Source of the DNA: Molanna angustata
Taxonomy: Eukaryota; Arthropoda; Insecta; Trichoptera; Molannidae
NCBI GenBank assembly: GCA_963576475.1
Contig: OY754974.1
Location: 8,785,974 to 8,849,973 of the forward strand
DNA length: 64,000 bases
Direction: 5' to 3'
Shown here: positions 25,957 to 35,676 of the stretch, piece by piece
Layout: each line of letters begins with the position of its first letter
Position numbering within the stretch: the stretch's first letter is position 1
Notes under the pieces: model-generated
Seen by the model: the letters and a program-made list of their open reading frames with translations, nothing else
Database searches by the model: none
What the model was told of the DNA's origin: nothing
Made by a program: the position numbers and the translations under genes

Positions 25957-26655
25957 AGGACCACAGAATTCACCTTTTTTGCAATATTTTTTAACCCGCG
26001 AACTGAGCGTGTCGCCTGTCACTGGAGCAATATGTCGTCGGCTAATGAATACATAGTTTCTATTGGTTTAAATCTATGGCGGCATATTAATTTCTGTGTA
26101 ATATTTAATGACCACTTTACCTGCCTGGGCCACTTTAGCGACCTTTCCCCTATATATTGTACATATTGCTGCTCTGGCTATCAACGTATATAATAACAAA
26201 TATTAATTTTATACACAATTACGAACATGTTTTTAGAATATATGTTAATTGTCATAAAAACCCAAGATGATTTTTTTGTAAAGAACATGTTCTTGTAACA
26301 AGTATATTATATACATCCTCATGCTTTTCCCTTAATTAAGCATAAACGATTGTGCTATAGGTGAACGAAATCGGTCGTGGCAGGATTCGAACTTGCGACC
26401 ATTGGATTACAACAAATTAGCACGCTAATCGCTCTGCCACCACCAATCTGCAGGGGAAATCTAATTTGGCTCAGTACTCAAATATAAAACTGACGAGCCA
26501 AAAATAACAACATCTAGTGAAAATGATCGAATAAATCTCGATGATATAAATTTGAAATGATGCATTATTAACAAAATAGACATATTGCATTTTAAACGAT
26601 TACCGATGAAGTGTTAAGTATCCGATGAATTGCAATATGTCTTGTCTGAATGGAT
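25957..26655. other. Foreign segment replacing RT motifs 1-3 (A)
   Basis: Between the RT entry and motif B about 100 residues of RT, including the first catalytic Asp, are missing. Roughly 700 bp of unrelated sequence is in their place. It includes the tRNA-headed SINE at 26270-26447. The flanking parts, 25957-26269 and 26448-26655, hold no recognisable gene. Confidence 0.7.
26270..26447 (-). repeat. tRNA-derived SINE, minus strand
   Basis: On the minus strand a tRNA-like head (GGTGGCAGAGCGATTAGCG as box A, AGTTCGAATCCTGCC as box B/T arm) is followed by a body with CGTTCACCTATAGCACAA and an A-rich end at the inverted T run near 26270. The same head and body occur at 53687-53872. The D and anticodon arms do not pair well, so this is a SINE, not a working tRNA. 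It lies in the segment that replaced part of the CR1-like RT. Confidence 0.72.
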
Positions 26656-27744
26656 CTTGGATACAAATTGATACATGTAAATAAATTCATTTACTCAATA
26701 GCTCAGCCAGTATTGGAGTGGTTCACCAGTTATCTTGGCAACCGTAAACAATGCATTAAGACAGCTAACTCTACTTCTGATTATGCCACCTTGCTGTCTG
26801 GAGTACCGCAAGGTGGAGTTTTATCTCCACTGTTATTTTCCGTATTTATTAACTCTATCACTACAAACCTCAGATGTAAATATCATCTTTTTGCAGACGA
26901 TCTTCAATTATATTTCCATTTTAATATCTCTGATATTAACAATGCAGTCCTTCACATGAATGAAGATCTTAAATTTATCTCTTCTTGGTCATCGGATCAT
27001 GGTCTTCTTGTTAATCCGACTAAGTCCCAGGCAATTATAATCGGCAGTCCTCGTCTGCTGTCATCTATAAGGAATTTGCAACTCCCACTGCTGTATATCA
27101 ATAACCAATGCATTCCTTATACCAGGGTTGTAAAAGATCTTGGAATCTTCATCGATGATTACCTTTCGTGGCATGAACAGGTATCGCATGTTAGTAAATC
27201 TATTTTCTTTGCCCTACATTCACTTAATAAACTTAAAAATTTCCTTCCATTCCGTTGTAAAATAACTCTTGCTCAATCACTTCTTCTTCCATTGCTTGAT
27301 TATGCCGATGTATGCTATTTGGATGCAAATGAAGTGCATATCAATAAACTTGAACGTCTTCAGAATATATGTATCAGATTCATCTTTGGGTTGAAAAAAT
27401 TTGATCGCATATCATCTTACCGTAATTTTCTTTGTTGGCCCAGGATACGCCAGCGGCGCAATATACACATTTTGTCACTATTGTACAATATTCTCTCGAA
27501 CCCAAACCTGCCACAGTACCTCAAAAGCAAATTCACTTATTTATCCAATCATGGACTTCCACTCCGATCTGCTGAACGTACAACACTATCCATACCTATC
27601 CATAATACAGAATTTCTCAGCTCTTCGTTCGAAGTACAATCAGCAAGATTATGGAATAGCCTTAGTCCGAATATTGCGTCGTCTAACTCACTTAGTATTT
27701 TCAAGAAAAAACTAAAGAAGGAATATTTATCCTTGAACACCTGA
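26650..27744 (+). pseudogene. CR1/jockey-like ORF2, RT C-terminal half
   Basis: The frame resumes RT at YLGNRKQCIKTANSTSDY and has LSGVPQGGVLSPLLFSVFINS (motif B). Then come YHLFADDLQLYFHF with the catalytic FADD at 26889-26900, GLLVNPTKSQAIIIGS, VKDLGIFIDDYLSWHEQ, and the thumb PLLDYADVCYLDA..INKLERLQNICIRFIFGL. It ends LWNSLSPNIASSNSLSIFKKKLKKEYL, the usual jockey/CR1 terminus. Residues upstream of YLGNR (including motif A) are missing, so this RT cannot be active. Its first codons (from 26650) are probably not native. Confidence 0.87.
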
Positions 27745-28012
27745 TCCCGATTTCCTCTCCTGTCCTTACCATATCCCTTTTCTTGCTATGAATTATATTT
27801 TTTTTTGTTGTTTTTATAGTATTTAAGTATTATACGTATTTTCTTTGATTTCTTTTACTCTTTTTTATTTGCTGTTGTACATATACAATGTTGTCATACT
27901 TTGTAAACTGGTTGGTTGGAAGAAATTGCCTAATGGCAATAAGCCCGCCAGTGTACAATTATATTTGTTTATATTATGTACAAGAAGATGTATAAATAAA
28001 TAAATAAATATT

Positions 28013-28910
28013 ATTGTGTCATGTCAGGTCCCCCCAACGTTGACTATCACCCGAGAGAAAGCGTCCTTGTCCTGGGCAGCCCGATACAGCTTTCCAACAC
28101 TTCTTATGCCCGTCCAGTCGCGTATATTACGGAGCCAGGAAATTTGTCTCCTTGCAACACCTCGTCGACCCTCTATCTTGCCCATAAGGATCAGGTGGAG
28201 CAATTCATACTTTTCTCCTCAAAGCACATGACCCAAATACGATACCTTTCTGAATTTGATATTGGTCAGAAGCTCTCTATAAACTCTAGCTCTTTGAAGA
28301 ACTATTGTGTTGCTGACCATATCCGTCCAGGGTATCCGGAGCATTCTCCGATGTATCCACATCTCGAACGCCTCCAACCGGTTCATGCTACTCACTTTGA
28401 GGGTCCACGATTCCACTCAGTACAGTAGGACTGACAATATGTAACATTTAACCAGCCGTTGTCGTAGTCTCAGGTTAAGATTGTCATCGCAGATTATCTG
28501 TCTCATTTTATTAAAAGCAGCTCGTGATGCTTCTATTCTGCATTTGACTTCGGTTCGGTTCGGTCATTTAATGTAAGGCGTGCTCCCGTGTGATCTTGCT
28601 TACTAAACACCATGAATTTTGTTTTACTCACTTTCATGTTAAGACCCAATCTCACACCAGCCTCATTAATTCTGTTTACGAGTGTTCTATACTATCTGCC
28701 AGAATGACTGTATCATCTGCGTACCTGATATTATTGACGTATACAACGTTAACTTTGACCCCCAGTTCTATGTCATGCAAAGCCTCCTTGAATACTAGAT
28801 CGGAGTATAAATTGAATAACATAGGTGACAATATACACCCCTGTCGAACTCCACGCTTGATTGGTATAGACTTTGTTGAGCTAATTTCCAATTTGATGAC
28901 AGCTTCCTAG
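28013..28910 (-). pseudogene. LINE reverse transcriptase, motif B to C-terminus
   Basis: On the minus strand from about 28890: PIKRGVRQGCILSPMLFNLYSD (motif B), NNIRYADDTVILADS (motif C with intact YADD), then KVNVVY-type spacing. After a frame break, ESWTLKVSSMNRLEAFEMWIHRRMLRIPW and FRKVSYLGHVL follow, and then the terminal 113-bp unit RDWT-x-I-RSV..LYRA. The order and the 'W-T-L..E-A-F-E-M-W..R-R' box fit the RTE/L2-like group; I cannot name the clade. The upstream half is missing. The element's real 3' end continues as the array at 23887-23441. Confidence 0.83.
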
Positions 28911-28911
28911 T

Positions 28912-29056
28912 TCCAATATAGGTTTCCATTATAGATTCGTTCAAGAGAATTTAATTCTCTTAATGAATCGACAGTATGTAAGACGCGTGTATGAAGCGTG
29001 CATTTTGTAAGGTATAGTGGACTTTTTGCATGCCAAAAACACCAACTTAGAGAATT
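28912..29056 (+). repeat. Hairpin-headed dispersed repeat, left part, split by BEL/Pao
   Basis: The segment starts with a palindromic region (GATTCGTTCAAGAGAATT..AATTCTCTTAATGAATC, about 28932-28966), then 'gacgcgtgtatgaag', 'ttttgtaaggtatagtggac' and 'gcatgccaaaaacacc'. The same order occurs at 43440-43570, 44565-44640 and 49775-49880. The family continues at 43135 after the outer BEL/Pao element, with TSD CGTAG at 29057-29061 and 43135-43139. Confidence 0.8.
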
Positions 29057-29061
29057 CGTAG

Positions 29062-29417
29062 TGGTTACGCAAAGTTGGGTACAAACGCATACACACACAC
29101 ACACACACACCTTTCCTATCCTATCCTAGTTTACCTCGGCCTAAAAACAACCTACCTACATACCTGCCAGCTATATGCAAAAAAAGTATTGTTGCATATA
29201 AATTTTCTCATTATATCAACTGTCATCTTGACTAACACACCGCACCGCACCGCTCTTAAAATTATATCTTCAAAATCCGCTGAAATTAATTAACTTGTGA
29301 ATTACTAGTGAAGTGTCAAAGTTTTCATACGCTGTGAATGTGGTGAAAAGATTATTCAGAACCAGCACAATAAATATCGAGGCAAGGTAACTCCCTATAC
29401 CTTTATCTTTTCCACCA
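29062..29417 (+). repeat. 5' LTR of outer BEL/Pao element
   Basis: It runs from TGGTTACGCAAAG to CTTTTCCACCA and contains a (CA)n run at about 29091-29110. It matches 42769-43134 apart from CA length and two substitutions (for example 'ccgctg' here, 'ccgccg' there). Promoter and polyadenylation signals would lie here; I could not place them with confidence. Confidence 0.95.
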
Positions 29418-29424
29418 TATTCCT

Positions 29425-29434
29425 TGGTCCTTCG
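29425..29434 (+). promoter_or_regulatory. Candidate primer binding site of outer BEL/Pao
   Basis: TGGTCCTTCG starts 7 bases after the LTR end. It equals the first ten bases of the much better primer site in the nested element (33871), which complements the 3' end of tRNA-Tyr. Beyond ten bases the match is lost. A ~52-bp imperfect tandem duplication (29420-29525) includes the site. Confidence 0.5.
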
Positions 29435-29651
29435 TCCCGTATATCTTGTATTTTCCCGCATTCCTTGTTCCTCTGTCCCGCATATCTTGAATTTTCACGC
29501 ATTACTTATCAAATTTATACATTTTTATACAAAATTAACATTATACATACGCTATTTACATTAAATATTTCATACATACCCGCATTGATTGTAGTACCTA
29601 AGTACTTAATCAAATTCTTGTTTCATTAATTTTATTGTTGTTTAATCAATA

Positions 29652-31337
29652 ATGGCTTCTTTAAAAATATTGGAAGCTAAACGGCTAAGTTTATTTGCAA
29701 TTATTCAGAAAGCTTATGACTTGTCGAAATCATTAAATACCGCTGAAGAAAAAACTAATTTTCTTATCCGCATACAATCGATAGATAAAATTCGTTCTGA
29801 ATTTTGTCAAGTTGTAGAAGAATTAAATTTGGGAAAAATAGCTGTAAATCCAGAATATGTTCCGTCTTTTCAATCTATTGAAGCCCTTGACGAATTATAC
29901 TGTAACATCAAGCATATTGAACAATCTTTAAAAACTAAAGTTGACTATGTTCCTCCAATTATTAAATCATTTGAAAAAGACTCTCAAAGAACACACAAAT
30001 TGCCAATATTGGAACTTGTTAGTTTTAATGGTGATCCAACGAAATGGCCATTATTTTATCAAAATTTCAAAGATCTAATACACGACAATATTAATTTGTC
30101 GAATGGTGAAAAAATACAATATTTAGTGTCAAAATTGACAGGTACCGCTTTAAGTGTTATTTCTGGGATACTTCCTGTCGCATCTAATTATGATATTATA
30201 TGGGATAGGCTTGTTGATCGATTCCAGGATTCACAAATTTTAGCTACGCATTATTTAGAAAAAATAATCAATTTTAAACCCTTAACACAATCAAGTTCAA
30301 AGAATTTGGATTATTTCATAGAAAATTTTTGCTCTTCATTTGAAGCTTTAAAATTATTAGATATTTCTGATTTAACTGATTTCATCATAACGCACATTGC
30401 TCTTCTTAAGTTAGATAGAGAGACGTTAAATTTATTTGAGCAACATATTAGAAATGAAAAAATTCCAAACTTTAAATTATTACAATCTTTTCTGAGAGAG
30501 CAAAGCAAAATTCTCTCTAGAACGCAGGTTATATTCCACAAAAGTGCACCAAATGATCGACGAAAAAATAATAATAATTCACATTCATTTGTTATAAATA
30601 ATACGCCAATGGATATCACAAAATGTTTTTTGTGTGAATGTAATAAACATCCATTGTATTCATGTAAAAAATTCTTACAGTTGGATGTATTCACAAGATT
30701 CAAAATAATCAACAAAAGATCACTATGTAAAAATTGTTTTGGTACTCATTTAACAAAAAATTGTAAATCGGAAAAAAATTGCTTTTATTGTAATAAAAGG
30801 CATCATTCATTGATTCATTTCCCTTCTTCACCAACATGTGATGATGAAGATAATCAAAATAAAGATAATTATCATTCAAAACAGGTTCCTAGCGCAGCTG
30901 ATATTGTTAAAAACGATGATAATATTACCTCATTCGTCAATTCTGACCGCAATACGAGCACTTCGGTGAATAATATCGGTCGACGACATTTGGATCAACC
31001 ATATGAACGTAAATGTCAAATCGACAATTGTTTGTTGATCAATAATGTAAACTGTTATCATGTAATACCAACCGCTATAGTATATATTAATGGAATTAAA
31101 AAAAATACCATCCGCACATTAATAGATACAGGATCAAATGCAAATTTTATAACGGAAAAGATATGTAAAAAATTTAATATAAACATTACGTACGAAAATG
31201 CTTTTGTGTACGGTATTGGGTCTGCTGTAAAACCAATATTAGGATATGCTATATTTACAATTTATTCAAGAAACTCGTATGATCGCCTTACAGACTACTC
31301 TTGGTTATTTGATCATGGGCGAAATGCAAATAGATAA
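29652..31337 (+). pseudogene. Outer BEL/Pao gag and protease, truncated by a frame change
   Basis: Gag packages the element RNA and protease matures it. The frame opens MASLKILEAKRLSLF and runs 561 codons. A DUF1759-type capsid region holds KLPILELVSFNGDPTKWPLF and WDRLVDRFQDSQ (about residues 115-200). Cys/His knuckles lie around residues 325-400 (CFLCECNKHPLYSC, CKNCFGTHLTKNC and CFYCNKRHH). An aspartic protease has IRTLIDTGSNANFIT, with Asp-Thr-Gly at 31125-31133. After LGYAIF (about 31255) the protein no longer matches the family; the real continuation is in another frame, with the linker between protease and RT missing. So the frame ends in 25 or so meaningless residues. Confidence 0.9.
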
Positions 31338-31848
31338 CTTCTCATCATGTCAATTTCAACGCACGTTACACGCAATTGATGATTCTAATTCAAAAAATAA
31401 GTTAGATGAAATGATTCAAAACTTTTGGAAACTAGAATCTGTACCATCACGTCAGTATTTAAGTCCTGACGAGCAACTTTGTGAACAAATTTTTGAGAAA
31501 ACAGTCTTGCGAGACAACGAGGGTAGATATACTGTATCATTACCTTTTCGTGAAAGTCCCACAGTTTTGGGTCATTCAATAAAAAACGCTAAACATAGGT
31601 TGCTTTCATTGGAAAAGAAGTTGCAATCAAATTTAGATTTACAATATGGTTATAATGCCACTATTCAAGAATACATTGACAAAGGTTTTTTGAAAAAAGT
31701 TACAGATACACAAACTTCAGATTGTGTTTATTATATACCACATAGAGCTGTATATCGGCCTGATAAAGGTACTACTAAAATTAGAATAGTTTTAGACGCC
31801 AGTTGCAAAACTTCCTCTGGAAAAAGTCTCAATGATATATTGCATTGA
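31270..31848 (+). pseudogene. Outer BEL/Pao pol: protease-RT linker and RT N-terminus
   Basis: This frame resumes at LQTTLGYLIMGE, the 'L-G-W/Y-x-I-x-G' segment that follows protease in BEL/Pao pol. It then has FWKLESVPS, TVSLPFRESPTVLGHS, YIPHRAVYRPDKGTTKIRIVLDASCKTSSGKSLNDIL, which is the RT entry. A TGA at 31846-31848 closes it. The next codons in the same frame (GPNLQTNIFDLL) continue the RT, so this is a single in-frame nonsense change. Confidence 0.88.
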
Positions 31849-32817
31849 GGACCTAATTTGCAAACAAATATTTTTGATTTACTTATAAATCTACGCCTGT
31901 ACTCGGTAGTTATTTCTGCTGACATAGAAAAAATGTATTTTCAATTGAAAATGAATCCAGATCATAAACGTTTTCAAAGGATACTTTTTAGATTTAATAA
32001 CTCAGATCCTATTGACATTTATGAATTAAAACGCGTTTCTTTTGGGCTTAAATGTTCCCCTTATTTAACAATGAAAGTAATTCGCAAACTCTTAACAGAT
32101 GAAGGCGATAAACTGCCTGAAACCACACAACTTGCTATGAAATATTTTTATATGGATGATTTTCTTTATTCAGTCAATTCACCTGAGGAAGCTTTACAAA
32201 TTTATTCTCATTTAGTTCACTTATTTTCCTCTGGAGGTTTCTGTCTAAATAAGTGGATTTCCAACTCTGTACAATTTTTAAAGCACATTCCAGATAATCT
32301 ACGTGTTAACCAACACATTACTTTTAATTCAGATTTTGACGATAAAACCAAAATTATAGGTTTGTCTTGGAGTCCCACCTCTGATTGTTTCACTTTTAAA
32401 ATCAAACCTCTCTCTTTAGATACGTTAGTATGTACGAAAAGATTAATTCTTTCTAATATGGCATCATTATATGATCCTCTAGGTCTCCTTGCTCCAGTTA
32501 TCATCGGTTTGAAACTTCTAGTGCAAGAGTGTTGGAAAAGAGAATTGTCTTGGGATGACGGGGTTCCTGAGGATATAAATAAGATTTGGTTGAAATTTCA
32601 GAGTGAACTCGAAAACTTATCAAATATAAATATACCAAGACATATAGGTATAGTAAATGATTCATTCATCAATTTGCTTGGTTTCTCAGATGCTAGTGAA
32701 CGTGCCTATGGGGCGGTTATATATATATCCGCATTGGATCACTTGAATCTAACGCCTCAAATGTATCACTACTATGTGCCAAGTCAAAAGTATCCCCACT
32801 TAAAAAGGTATCTTTAG
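31849..32817 (+). pseudogene. Outer BEL/Pao pol: RT core to start of RNase H
   Basis: Following the TGA, the RT shows SADIEKMYFQLKMNP (first catalytic Asp), LKRVSFGLKCSPYLTMKVI, and YFYMDDFLYSV with the YMDD box at 32149-32160. The connection GGFCLNKWISNS and the hallmark DPLGLLAPVIIGLKLLVQECWKRELSWDD follow. RNase H begins with LLGFSDASERAYGAVIYIS. Near 32750-32775 the frame changes, and from there to 32817 this frame is out of register. Confidence 0.92.
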
Positions 32818-33307
32818 CACGTTTAGAGTTATGTGCCGCACACCTTCTTGCATTATTAATGAAATCTGTTCTCTCAACTATTGAGATTAGATGTAAGATT
32901 GACAAAATGTTTGCATTTTCTGATTCAACTATTGTACTTTCATGGATACATTCCTCACCGCATAGATGGCAAACCTTCGTTGCCAATCGCACCGCAATTA
33001 TTCAAGAAATTATTTCTGAAGAAAATTGGTTTCATGTTCCTGGAACTGAAAATCCAAGCGATATTGTATCCCGCTCCGTTACTCCTAATGAATTTTTGAA
33101 AACCTCTTATTGGTTTAATGGTCCAGCCTGGATCTCATTACCACAGAGTCAATGGCCTGTGACTAATTTTAAAAGGGAAAATGCCTATCAGAGTATACCT
33201 GAATCTAAAACTGTTGCTCTCATACAAATTAAGACTCAATCTGAGCCTCACTTTATTTATTTAATCGCTAACAGGATCTCTAAATGGAGTAAATTATTAA
33301 ACATACT
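32775..33307 (+). pseudogene. Outer BEL/Pao pol: RNase H and connection to integrase
   Basis: In the second frame: KKVSLARLELCAAHLLALLMKS, FAFSDSTIVLSWIHSSPHRWQTFVANR, and WFHVPGTENPSDIVSRSVTP, which are the BEL/Pao RNase H signatures with catalytic Glu and Asp. Then comes a spacer ending ISKWSKLLNIL. The coding sequence is broken at 33308 by the nested BEL/Pao element and resumes at 41375. The 5-bp target ATACT is at 33303-33307. Confidence 0.9.
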
Positions 33308-33868
33308 TGTTACGGACGGTTTTGGCCATGCTCAAAATGGTTTATTAAAATATAAATGATTAGAATAAGAAATATTATTGTGTGTAAAAATTATGCGAAA
33401 AAGATTATGTAAACACCAATGTCGAGCGGTTAGGTATTGTCCAGCCGCTGACCAACGGTGTAAGCGGCGATGCCCGGCGGGTACACACCCGCGCACTGGC
33501 CGCCACCTTCCATTGTATTGCACAAGCCGGCCGCTGATCGACCGGCAGTTACATATAAATAAATGCATATTGTGCAAAGCAATTTGTACAGTACTAAACA
33601 CAACATCGCTCTTTGATTTATCTCTGTTCGACCCTGCTATTTCTGCGTTTTCTCTCTTCGACTTGGATCTGGACTGGACCACTGCTGCTGAAAATAGACC
33701 TCTACGCTGACCACTGCTATTCCTCTGGACCATCTCACACTATTGTTACGTGATTCACGTACCAATAGTGAAGCCGGTGACATCACACTGCAGCCTTCAC
33801 CTTGTAGGAAGCGAGCCACCCCTGTAAATATTTGCTACGACACCTACCTAGCGTTTTTGTCCGTAACA
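33308..33868 (+). repeat. 5' LTR of nested BEL/Pao element
   Basis: TGTTACGGACGG..GTCCGTAACA; the two ends are themselves inverted (TGTTACGGAC/GTCCGTAACA, 10 bp). Compared with the 3' LTR there is A/G at 33432, A/T near 33591, one extra T in 'cgctcttt' near 33612, and C/A near 33637. Transcription should start in it; no TATA box was assigned. Confidence 0.96.
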
Positions 33869-33870
33869 AC

Positions 33871-33888
33871 TGGTCCTTCGAGCCGGAT
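33871..33888 (+). promoter_or_regulatory. Primer binding site, tRNA-Tyr complement
   Basis: TGGTCCTTCGAGCCGGAT lies 2 bases after the 5' LTR. Its complement, ATCCGGCTCGAAGGACCA, is the T-arm/acceptor end of insect tRNA-Tyr including the CCA, from memory of the Drosophila gene. This would prime minus-strand DNA synthesis. Confidence 0.75.
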
Positions 33889-33921
33889 CGACTCTACTCG
33901 GAGAAAAAAGACTACTAAAAG

Positions 33922-35619
33922 ATGACACCATCGCTGAGAAGTCAGAAGAATAAGGTCACGGACGCTGATAATGCGTCTGACTCAGGCGAGTCGACGCATT
34001 CTATCGGGACAAGCTCCGAGGATACAATCAGACAGCTACGAAGAGCGCTGAAAGCCGAGAAGCAGGAAAATCTACGACTGCGGGAAGCCGACAAGGCGCG
34101 TGCGGCCAAGGAAAACTGCACGGCACCTTGCGCAACCGAGAGAGATGAAGCGGCGCCTGGCACATCAAAGGATTACGACACTGCCAGACGTACGCAAGAG
34201 TGGGCCGACAGGCAGTCAGTACCAGTCGCCGTGTTGGGTACTGTGGTCGCAGAAGCGGTGCGAGCGTACATCGATCAAACTGGATCACAGACGCCAAGCC
34301 GTGAAGGAGGTGATGGACATTTGACCACAGCATTCATGGCCCGGCAAACGACAGCACACGAACTGCCGACATTCTCCGGGGAGCCCATTGAATGGAGAAA
34401 CTTCAAGGGCCAGTGGGACCAATCGACAGCATTGTGCAACATCACTCCGGCTGAAAACTGCCTCCGACTCCAGCGTGCGCTATCAGGACGCGCACGAGAA
34501 GTCGTGGCAGCACTGTTGACGGACCCAAAGAACCTGCCCAAGATAATGGATAAGCTGGAGCACACTTTCGGGCATCCGCAAACAGTTGTCACAGCCATGA
34601 TGGAAAAAATGAAGAAGCTGCCACGCATACCAGAACCGGGGACAATCGAAGCTGTCCAGGAAATGGCGTTGGCCCTCAGTGACGTGGTATTCACAATAAG
34701 AGGATTAGACGACGCGTCGCTGCTGTCTTCGAACCTGCTACAAGAAATGGTGTGTAAAATGCCGTTCGCGATGCAGTCCTTGTGGTTCTTTGCGCAACGG
34801 GATCGCGCGTCGAACGCAACTGTCAAAGACTTATCGCTCTGGCTAGATCAATATTGCAACGGGATTCCATACGCGGGAGGTCTACAACCGCGTAAGACGA
34901 CCAAGAAGGACGGCAATCGCCGAGACGGTCATAACCATGCCACAGTTCACCACGCGACGGAGGAAAGAAGATATACCTGTGACCTGTGTAGTGAAACACA
35001 TCGCTTACTCGAGTGTGACGTATATCGTGCGATGCCGACGAGTGAAAAGTGGACACACGTGAAAACAAAGAGGTTGTGTACTGTATGTTTGATCGCCGGA
35101 CACATAGCGAATAATTGCAGAAAGAGAAAGAAGTGCGGTATTGATGATTGTAAGCAGCTTCACCACAGCTCATTACACGGTACGCGGCAGGGGACTGCGT
35201 CTCCCGTTTTCGAAGTGAATTTAATAGCACGAGATGGCGACAACGTTCTGCTCAAAGTGCTACTGGTCACCGTGAGAGGACCGGCGGGAGAAATAACCGT
35301 ACATGCGCTTCTGGATGAAGGGTCAAAAACAACACTCATCGACGCCACAATCGCCGATATAATAGGAGCCAATGGACCAAGCCAAGGCATCACAATACGA
35401 GGAGCGGGCGGCATGAGTGCCGTCGATGCTGAATCAAGACGGGTGGAGTTGAATCTGTCAGGCGACGGGAATGAATACACCGTGAAAGCCTTCACCGTCA
35501 ACAATTTGAACTTGCCGAGTACAGCGACGGTCAATGTCAGGGATCGACCGACCGCGGCGCGCTATGTCGTGCCGCTGATGCTGCTTCGGCAAGATAACGC
35601 CCACCTCATTGTATCTTGA
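33922..35619 (+). CDS. Nested BEL/Pao gag-protease polyprotein
   Basis: The 565-codon frame begins MTPSLRSQKNKV with the first ATG after the primer site. It has a charged coiled-coil-like stretch (EDTIRQLRRALKAEKQENLRL, about residues 33-55). A DUF1759-type capsid region follows with HELPTFSGEPIEWRNFKGQWD and DKLEHTFGHP (about residues 145-230). Two CCHC knuckles (CDLCSETHRLLEC and CTVCLIAGHIANNC) occur around residues 353-400. The protease motif ALLDEGSKTTLID has its Asp at 35314. The end, DNAHLIVS, is where BEL/Pao pol normally continues. A TGA at 35617-35619 stops it, and the downstream frame continues in the same register. No lesion is seen within gag itself. Confidence 0.9.
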   Translation: MTPSLRSQKNKVTDADNASDSGESTHSIGTSSEDTIRQLRRALKAEKQENLRLREADKARAAKENCTAPCATERDEAAPGTSKDYDTARRTQEWADRQSVPVAVLGTVVAEAVRAYIDQTGSQTPSREGGDGHLTTAFMARQTTAHELPTFSGEPIEWRNFKGQWDQSTALCNITPAENCLRLQRALSGRAREVVAALLTDPKNLPKIMDKLEHTFGHPQTVVTAMMEKMKKLPRIPEPGTIEAVQEMALALSDVVFTIRGLDDASLLSSNLLQEMVCKMPFAMQSLWFFAQRDRASNATVKDLSLWLDQYCNGIPYAGGLQPRKTTKKDGNRRDGHNHATVHHATEERRYTCDLCSETHRLLECDVYRAMPTSEKWTHVKTKRLCTVCLIAGHIANNCRKRKKCGIDDCKQLHHSSLHGTRQGTASPVFEVNLIARDGDNVLLKVLLVTVRGPAGEITVHALLDEGSKTTLIDATIADIIGANGPSQGITIRGAGGMSAVDAESRRVELNLSGDGNEYTVKAFTVNNLNLPSTATVNVRDRPTAARYVVPLMLLRQDNAHLIVS

Positions 35620-35676
35620 GAGATACTAGAAGCACGTGATACATGCCTGGTATCGCGTACAGCCCTCGGTTGGACA

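Larger units (their letters stand above)
23888..28012 (+). mobile_element. CR1/jockey-like LINE inserted into the 113-bp array
   Basis: The block is bounded by the interrupted fourth array unit on the left and by the remainder of that unit on the right. It contains a long 5' AT-rich leader, an ORF2 with endonuclease and part of an RT, a 3' UTR with 'ttgcctaatggcaataagcccgcc' (first 20 bases diagnostic), and an (AAAT)n tail ending at 28012. A similar 3' UTR remnant is at 48362-48445. No ORF1 was seen. The RT is broken by a deletion plus inserted sequence at about 25957-26655. No clear target duplication could be read. Confidence 0.85.

Noticed and set aside
33332..33733. Minus- and plus-strand open frames within the LTRs
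   Set aside because: They are repeated identically in both LTRs at 33308 and 40810 and have no coding signature.
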